In this document: positions 60,101 to 64,000 of the stretch, piece by piece
Layout: each line of letters opens with the position of its first letter
Position numbering within the stretch: the stretch's first letter is position 1
Assembly: GCA_963575745.1 (NCBI GenBank)
Contig: CAUYUJ010014607.1
Coordinates: 326,406-390,405, forward strand
Reading direction: 5' to 3'
DNA: 64,000 nucleotides
Source of the DNA: Prorocentrum cordatum
Lineage: Eukaryota; Sar; Dinophyceae; Prorocentrales; Prorocentraceae
Program-made: the position numbers and the translations under genes
Notes under the pieces: model-generated
The model's input: the letters and a program-made list of their open reading frames with translations, nothing else
What the model was told of the DNA's origin: nothing
Databases searched by the model: none

Positions 60101-62405
60101 GGCGACCTCGCCACGCGACCGCCACACGGGCGGGCGCGTCCCGCGCAGCAGGTCCTGCAGCCGCCACAGCTCACGCAAGGCCCCAGGGAGCTCCACGAGC
60201 TCGCCGCCTCGCGAGACTCAGGCTGATGGCCGAGCCCCCGAAGTGGTGCCACGCTTCGGTGCCAGCGTCATCGAACCTGGCCAGGTCGACCTCGAGCCGA
60301 CGCCGTCCACGGACCACGAGCCGCCGCTGCCCACCCGCGTGATCGTCCCCATCGACGAGGCGCCAACCTTCGACCCGTTCAAGAACAAGTATCGTGTCAA
60401 GAACCTTGTGGCGGGTTTCGGCGGTGGCTCACCGCTCTCACCTCAGAGTCGGGGCGGAGCCCCCGCCACCTCAGCCGCTGCCGCGGCAGCGGCGGCCCCG
60501 CGGGGAATCAGCCCTGTCCGCAACGTGGGCCTCACGGCAGCGGGCATGGACGAGGCCCAGCGCCAGGCCTCCGACCGTGCTGCTCGAGCTGTTCCACCAG
60601 ATGCTGCTCATCAAGATACTGACGGGGCGGGCGCGCCACCGCAGGACGGACCAGCGGTGTCGCGTGCGCAGTATATGCGCGTGCGTTGTGCCGCTGCCGC
60701 GCCTAGCCGCCGCCGCTGGTTCGCTTTTGCTTTTGTGTTCGGCAGGACGGATCGAGGAGTCGCCTCCCTCTCCCTCTGCTGCCGTCTCACCTCTCCTCCC
60801 CTCGTCCCCTATGGTACAGGAGTGAGGAGGATTTTTCGAGACAGTTTTACTGACGTTTATGAACCCCCCCTGGCGCAGTGCCGACCATGTCTCGCCTATA
60901 CTTCTGGCCTGACGGCGGCTTCAGCCCCGGTCAAGCTAATCCATAGGAACGCCATGAGCTCCTACTGTGGCCAAGCCTTCTACCTGGGCGAGGGTCAGGC
61001 TGACCTACACCGTGCGGGGCGTGCAAACCCCAGCTCCACCGATGGAGATGGGCCAGGTCGCTCCATACACCTCGTCAGCCTAAACATCACCAGTCTCTCA
61101 GCGAACTGGCCAACCATCACCGCTCTTGGTGTCGACCACAACGCCGCAGTCATAGCACTGCAGGAGACCCGACATGCCAAGCCGACCAGACAAGCCATCG
61201 CTACCAGCGCCGCCAATCCACACCACGGGGGATACCACGCCAGTCTTGGACCTGACCTGGATCTGGCGCGAGCCCAGCGCAGAGCTGCCCACGGCGGCAC
61301 AGACCACACCGTCGTGGGCAACACTGGCGCCTCGGGAGGGGTCGCCATCCTCTCTAAGGATGCCATTGTCGACTCCACTGTCGACGACACTGCGCCCTGT
61401 ATCGCCGCCCTCAAGGCCAAGAAAAGATGGCACGAGGCCTTTCTCCCGCTCTGCACTCAGCACCGCCGCAGGCGGCGACGAAACAACCACGGGCCCGCTG
61501 GGATCTACATAGCGAGCCTCTACGGGATTGCTGGAGGAGCCAGCACAGATCTTTTTCGGCTCGCTGACTGCGCCGCCGCTAGGGTCGGCTCAGCCCCGTA
61601 TTTCATCTGCATGGACGCCAACACGAACATCGACGACAATCCACACCTGCTGCACATGATGCAGCGCGGATGGTTTAACGTCGCTGAGGGCACACCAGAC
61701 CACACCATGCACACATACGGCAATATCCCTGACTGGGACCGCGTCACCAAGTGCCCCCGCACTTCGCGCATCGATTATATCATTGCCAACCAAGCAGCGC
61801 GATCCCTTGTCACCGACTTCTGCTATCTACGCGACTTGCCAGCGAAGTCTCATGTTGGCCTGCAGGTCACGCTTGACCTCAGTCGCCTCGACCATACGGC
61901 CCGACGTCTTCTTGCCCCCACGCCCTACCCTCCCAACGATGGAGCTCATGAGGGTCACGAACTGCAGGCACTAGGGACCCTCATCGCTGGGCGATATCAG
62001 GACCGCATGGAACAGGCCGACACACGCGACGACGTGGAACGCATGTTCGCCTTGGCTAACGAGGCCAGTCATGAGTACCATCTCACCCGTCTGCGCGACC
62101 TGCCACCTCCACCGCCCAACCACCCAAAAAAGAAGCCCCCCACCATGCACGGGCTCACGCCCATGTTCGAAGAGCGACCAGTTGTCCCCCGCGCCTTCCC
62201 CACCTACGGAGCTTCCACGATACACATGAACCGACTGCGCAAGCTCCATCGGCAACTCTGTGAGCTTCGCTTCATCGGACCGCACCATCATTTAGATTGC
62301 CGTGCCATCCCGCCGTACCTTGCGCAGCGCATCGACTGCACGTGGACCGCGGCCCGCCTCCTATGTCACAAGCTGCGCCCCACGGTTCTCCTTGACTTCC
62401 CCTAG
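57144..62405 (+). CDS. LINE B ORF3: Cys-rich domain and EEP endonuclease
   Basis: 1753 codons plus stop from the ATG at 57144; the frame is open from 56958 and overlaps ORF2. A Cys-rich region (about 58274-58510: CLQCRFQCCQYC, PTCPDC, CCLSSRCP) is likely zinc-binding. A long Pro/Ala/His/Arg-rich linker follows. The EEP domain near the C-terminus has SLNITSLSANW (Asn 1314), LQETRH (Glu 1341), CMDANTNID (Asp 1491, Asn 1493), RIDYII (Asp 1544) and KSHVGLQ (His 1570), all expected of an APE-type target-nicking endonuclease. The stretch at about 60660-60950 reads poorly as protein, and a small out-of-frame ORF with GGFSP lies there, so the EEP part could instead start at the ATG at 60954. The ORF ends in TAG, after which the same frame continues into the RT. 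Confidence 0.8.
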   Translation: MDWCAPTEAASRCRALPHAYGMGDCAHALHIAGYDHPDLREAAEAHDQEASTRRRPAIAAAWPPPQALYSPEAARVWAKQHYDTEAATRDDPNQPRPRVSLHMLQLDPKPLIDLVYTGLQAVPVRGHPDARGSRPSGSSPGAASGPPRTYKSGTALAHSPDRSSTSSGADERRTPSLISAAAALARGRARPRRSASRSSRQSGGNSTSDNSGIETWEHIETEEEPTAYHVLAYHVRDVRTRVNAPGIEVWLDPGDHHDGAYLPWGTTVMGHRVIDPAVAGRDGWVILHHDHGDTTTKLWAPTQVHVKADDTWRTVMVPADMGPQWIRCHAEDARLPAEVVRTTGQSWFADVWPLWDRPRPHPDDPGTNEHALPPLPGRWSCLQCRFQCCQYCAARRNTQLGTSGQPTCPDCARSGLRTLMDWSTDYSCNSWTCAYSTNNRDSDTCCLSSRCPHPPSPHSLLDVRATGMPPHILARQFGNAPALHDLKEPPRAPSGPGGEPPQPGQAGYQGQWYFPPKPRRVPRQGLPDGTRRPPGFTGTGMPEEPFPDQPLWREGYVLFGPHQALKEEFTFNKTVRRPYSLAITNMYRDRVTVRTVCESIAERIHTTRTRWRDVVLYWDAEGGPGPQALDYDMRLCDAMVSRATTEAELNHDRSNRGSFCLYGPAHQRAVNITAISEPQNIDYMEHVRRYSPVGGTYPDHAFEHVYRGWQRPDVPTILPDTRPLSRADWQRHQQHQQRIQQRDQRDAGQPGTPRYRSPARVPTGGNTAYGGVAAYYRGPIGARPAAAGAAASSYGHAPHARVHPAVIGYPRAPVQALPRATSPVPGSTRAWGHYSGRHDGTSSNQPAVITPAASAQGAATNRGRTGRPEGWRDANVRAWQPRQHTPPPNVAAALRPAQAKPAPPERERQPLTPLVLTHIQAHHSASPRHSEGSAHHVSPRPDAVDPDQATATAEGGTSASRQPSPSPCAAPIRSPSRADSERANAQATSPRDRHTGGRVPRSRSCSRHSSRKAPGSSTSSPPRETQADGRAPEVVPRFGASVIEPGQVDLEPTPSTDHEPPLPTRVIVPIDEAPTFDPFKNKYRVKNLVAGFGGGSPLSPQSRGGAPATSAAAAAAAAPRGISPVRNVGLTAAGMDEAQRQASDRAARAVPPDAAHQDTDGAGAPPQDGPAVSRAQYMRVRCAAAAPSRRRWFAFAFVFGRTDRGVASLSLCCRLTSPPLVPYGTGVRRIFRDSFTDVYEPPLAQCRPCLAYTSGLTAASAPVKLIHRNAMSSYCGQAFYLGEGQADLHRAGRANPSSTDGDGPGRSIHLVSLNITSLSANWPTITALGVDHNAAVIALQETRHAKPTRQAIATSAANPHHGGYHASLGPDLDLARAQRRAAHGGTDHTVVGNTGASGGVAILSKDAIVDSTVDDTAPCIAALKAKKRWHEAFLPLCTQHRRRRRRNNHGPAGIYIASLYGIAGGASTDLFRLADCAAARVGSAPYFICMDANTNIDDNPHLLHMMQRGWFNVAEGTPDHTMHTYGNIPDWDRVTKCPRTSRIDYIIANQAARSLVTDFCYLRDLPAKSHVGLQVTLDLSRLDHTARRLLAPTPYPPNDGAHEGHELQALGTLIAGRYQDRMEQADTRDDVERMFALANEASHEYHLTRLRDLPPPPPNHPKKKPPTMHGLTPMFEERPVVPRAFPTYGASTIHMNRLRKLHRQLCELRFIGPHHHLDCRAIPPYLAQRIDCTWTAARLLCHKLRPTVLLDFP
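60887..60946 (+). CDS. Small ORF carrying motif copy 4
   Basis: ATG to TAG, 19 codons, in a frame different from ORF3. It contains the exact 15-mer (60914-60928) and reads MSRLYFWPDGGFSPGQANP. In the ORF3 frame the same bases read AASAP instead. It ends eight bases before the ATG at 60954. It may be an upstream ORF, or a trace of the true polyprotein frame displaced by an indel. Confidence 0.4.
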   Translation: MSRLYFWPDGGFSPGQANP

Positions 62406-64000
62406 GCCTGGACCCCCGACGAGCCAGCACCTCACGGAGAGCACCTTGACGGTTTGATCCAAAACCTCGACTTAGAGCTGGCGCGACGCGCGAACCGTGC
62501 CAAAGCTGAACGCATCAAGATATGGTCTGAGGGCGTCCGCGAGCCAAGCGGGCGAAAGGCGGCCATATACGCACGGGCTGCTGACAGCTCGCCCACGGCG
62601 TATCTCCGCACGCCTACCACACCTGACGATACGCAACTCCACTGCGACACCAACGCCTTTAAACCTGACAAAGCTAGCACGGACGATAGCGACGCTGACA
62701 CCGAAGCTGGCGGCTTCAGCCCCAGCGACGGTAGTTCGCCCGACACGGACAACGACGAAGACCACACTTGTGAACCACCACCTGCACAAGTCCCCGACAT
62801 TCTCCCTGCCAACGCCATTGTTGCTACTACCAAAGACATGCTTAAGCTCATGGTCGACACCTGGGAGCCCATCTTGGGCAGGTACCGCGCCCGTGCAGGA
62901 CATGACGCCGAAGCCATGCCGACGTGGGCTGACTTCTACGACGAGTACCGACAAGAGCTGCCTACGCCATCACCAGCTACCCATTTCCACCTCACCGACG
63001 ACCAACTCATCCACTTTATTCGCACCCGTTCACCGCGCCGTGCGGGGGGACTGGACGGCTGGACTACTAAGGAGGCTAAGGAGTTACCCGACGACATCCT
63101 TCGACTCTTCGCCAGCGTCTTACGCGCTATGCAACGCACTGGCACCATCCCAGAACCCCTCCTTCATGTGCCAAACCCGTGCCTCCGAAAAGGCCGAGGC
63201 GAACTCCCAACGGACCAACGACTTCTCTCGGTGCTTCCCGTTTGGATGTATGCGTGGGAAGCACCAGCTTACCGCAGCCTCACGGACTGGCGGAAAGGAT
63301 GGACCCACGCCACGAGTTTTGGCGCTGTCCCCAAAGCTACCATTGGGGACGTCAGCACCTCTCTTGCCCTGCACATCGAACACGCCAGGGCCTTACTCCT
63401 TCCCTTAGCTGGGGCTGCCCTGGACCGACAGAAGTGTTTCGACTACCTCATCACGGACATCTGCCTTAACCTTGCGCTTCACGCGGGGTGCCCCCAAGAC
63501 ATCGTTACTGTCCGCAGAAACTTCTACATTCGCCACAAACGCTACATCCGCATGAACGGAGCGTACTCTAAGGAATTGGCCAGGACCAACGGTCACCTCC
63601 AGGGAAGCTCTTGGTCCCTGGACGACATTAAGCTGCTCATGTGTGTGTGGACCAAGAGACAGCATCGATACGTTCCGCGATCACTCAGCACTACCTTTGT
63701 TGACGACAGCAACTCCACTACTCACACCGCGCCTGAGTTGCAGAAATCTCTTGATGAAACCGCCAATTTTGATCGATTTTCAGGTCAACGCATTCACCCT
63801 GGCAAAGTGGCGGGGTGGGCGCTCACCGACGAGCTTCACACCGCCGTTACCCAGCTCACTCTGGCGGAACGGCCCTTACGCGTGGTCGACTCCTTCAAGC
63901 TTGTCGGGAGTTACATCAACGCCGAGGCAGCGCCGGCTCCAGCCGCGCTTAACCTCACGGCCACCGCTGACGCCCGTGTTCGCAGGGCGACTAGTCGCCT
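62406..64000 (+). CDS. LINE B reverse transcriptase (partial at window end)
   Basis: In the same frame as ORF3, directly after its TAG, and open to the end of the window (about 531 codons). The first ATG is at 62838. The first ~140 codons are an acidic linker with motif copy 5 (62709-62723, GGFSP). RT follows: RAGGLDGWTTKEAKELP (early RT block), LDRQKCFDYL with the catalytic Asp at codon 340, HLQGSSWSLDDI (block B) and TTFVDDSNS with the catalytic Asp pair at codons 433-434, then HPGKVAGW and FKLVGSYIN (thumb-proximal LGxxI-like block). All three catalytic aspartates are intact. Whether an RNase H follows lies outside the window. Confidence 0.85.

Larger units (their letters stand above)
50906..64000 (+). 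mobile_element. LINE B: large, near-intact non-LTR retrotransposon (continues past window)
   Basis: At least 13 kb in plus-strand order: short leader, ORF1 (51059-53629), spacer, ORF2 (54349-57084), ORF3 with Cys-rich and EEP domains (57144-62405), then RT in the same frame after one TAG (62406-64000+). EEP and RT diagnostic residues are intact. It differs from LINE A in ORF architecture and shows no shared peptides with it outside the generic motifs, so it is a separate family. The first bases after the CT tract (TCTCGGCTCGAG) resemble the 3' part of DinoSL (9/12), which is too weak to claim. Confidence 0.85.

Overview
This window is nuclear DNA of a dinoflagellate. The decisive evidence is two sequences matching the dinoflagellate spliced leader (DinoSL). 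One is an exact 22/22 match at 40115-40136 on the minus strand. The other is a 20/22 match at 14011-14032 on the minus strand, immediately followed by a second, truncated leader-like relict. The high GC content, the dense microsatellites and foldback repeats, and an intronless gene whose leader is written into the genome all fit that assignment. I cannot name the genus from sequence alone.

Layout. From 1 to about 11 kb there is no convincing gene. That stretch holds an element with a satellite core (1687-2441), an 11-bp-periodic repeat (2590-3140), (CCT)n arrays, a ~140-bp tandem array and several short dispersed repeat families. At 11304-13946 (minus strand) lies an intronless BCCT-family osmolyte transporter gene with relict spliced leaders in its 5' leader: a retroposed gene. 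From 14 to 32 kb the sequence is again repeats: copies of the same families, a second satellite-core element (22806-23456) inserted into an older AT-rich repeat, a GACG-rich low-complexity block, and minisatellites.

The right half is dominated by three non-LTR retrotransposons. LINE A (32363-40136, minus) begins exactly at a perfect DinoSL. It carries a zinc-finger ORF1, an endonuclease/exonuclease/phosphatase (EEP) domain, a reverse transcriptase (RT) broken by frameshifts, and an RNase H with all four acidic residues. LINE C (about 47000-50640, minus) is a heavily decayed relative of LINE A. LINE B (about 50906 to beyond 64000, plus) belongs to a different family. It is close to intact, with three very large ORFs, a Cys-rich domain, an EEP domain with its diagnostic residues, and an RT with an intact FVDD. 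Only one in-frame TAG separates EEP from RT. ORF2 of LINE B ends in a segment resembling an ADP-ribosyltransferase fold. The exact 15-mer GGCGGCTTCAGCCCC occurs five times along the element, each time able to encode GGFSP.

Between 40 and 47 kb lies a mosaic of short non-autonomous elements: a TA-flanked mariner-like MITE family, a family with 15-bp terminal inverted repeats (TIRs), seven foldback elements across the window, a nested double hairpin, and a ~235-bp family.

The genes do not form an operon or pathway. The common thread is RNA-mediated recycling: trans-spliced mRNAs appear to have been written back into the genome, both as a host transporter gene and as a LINE.
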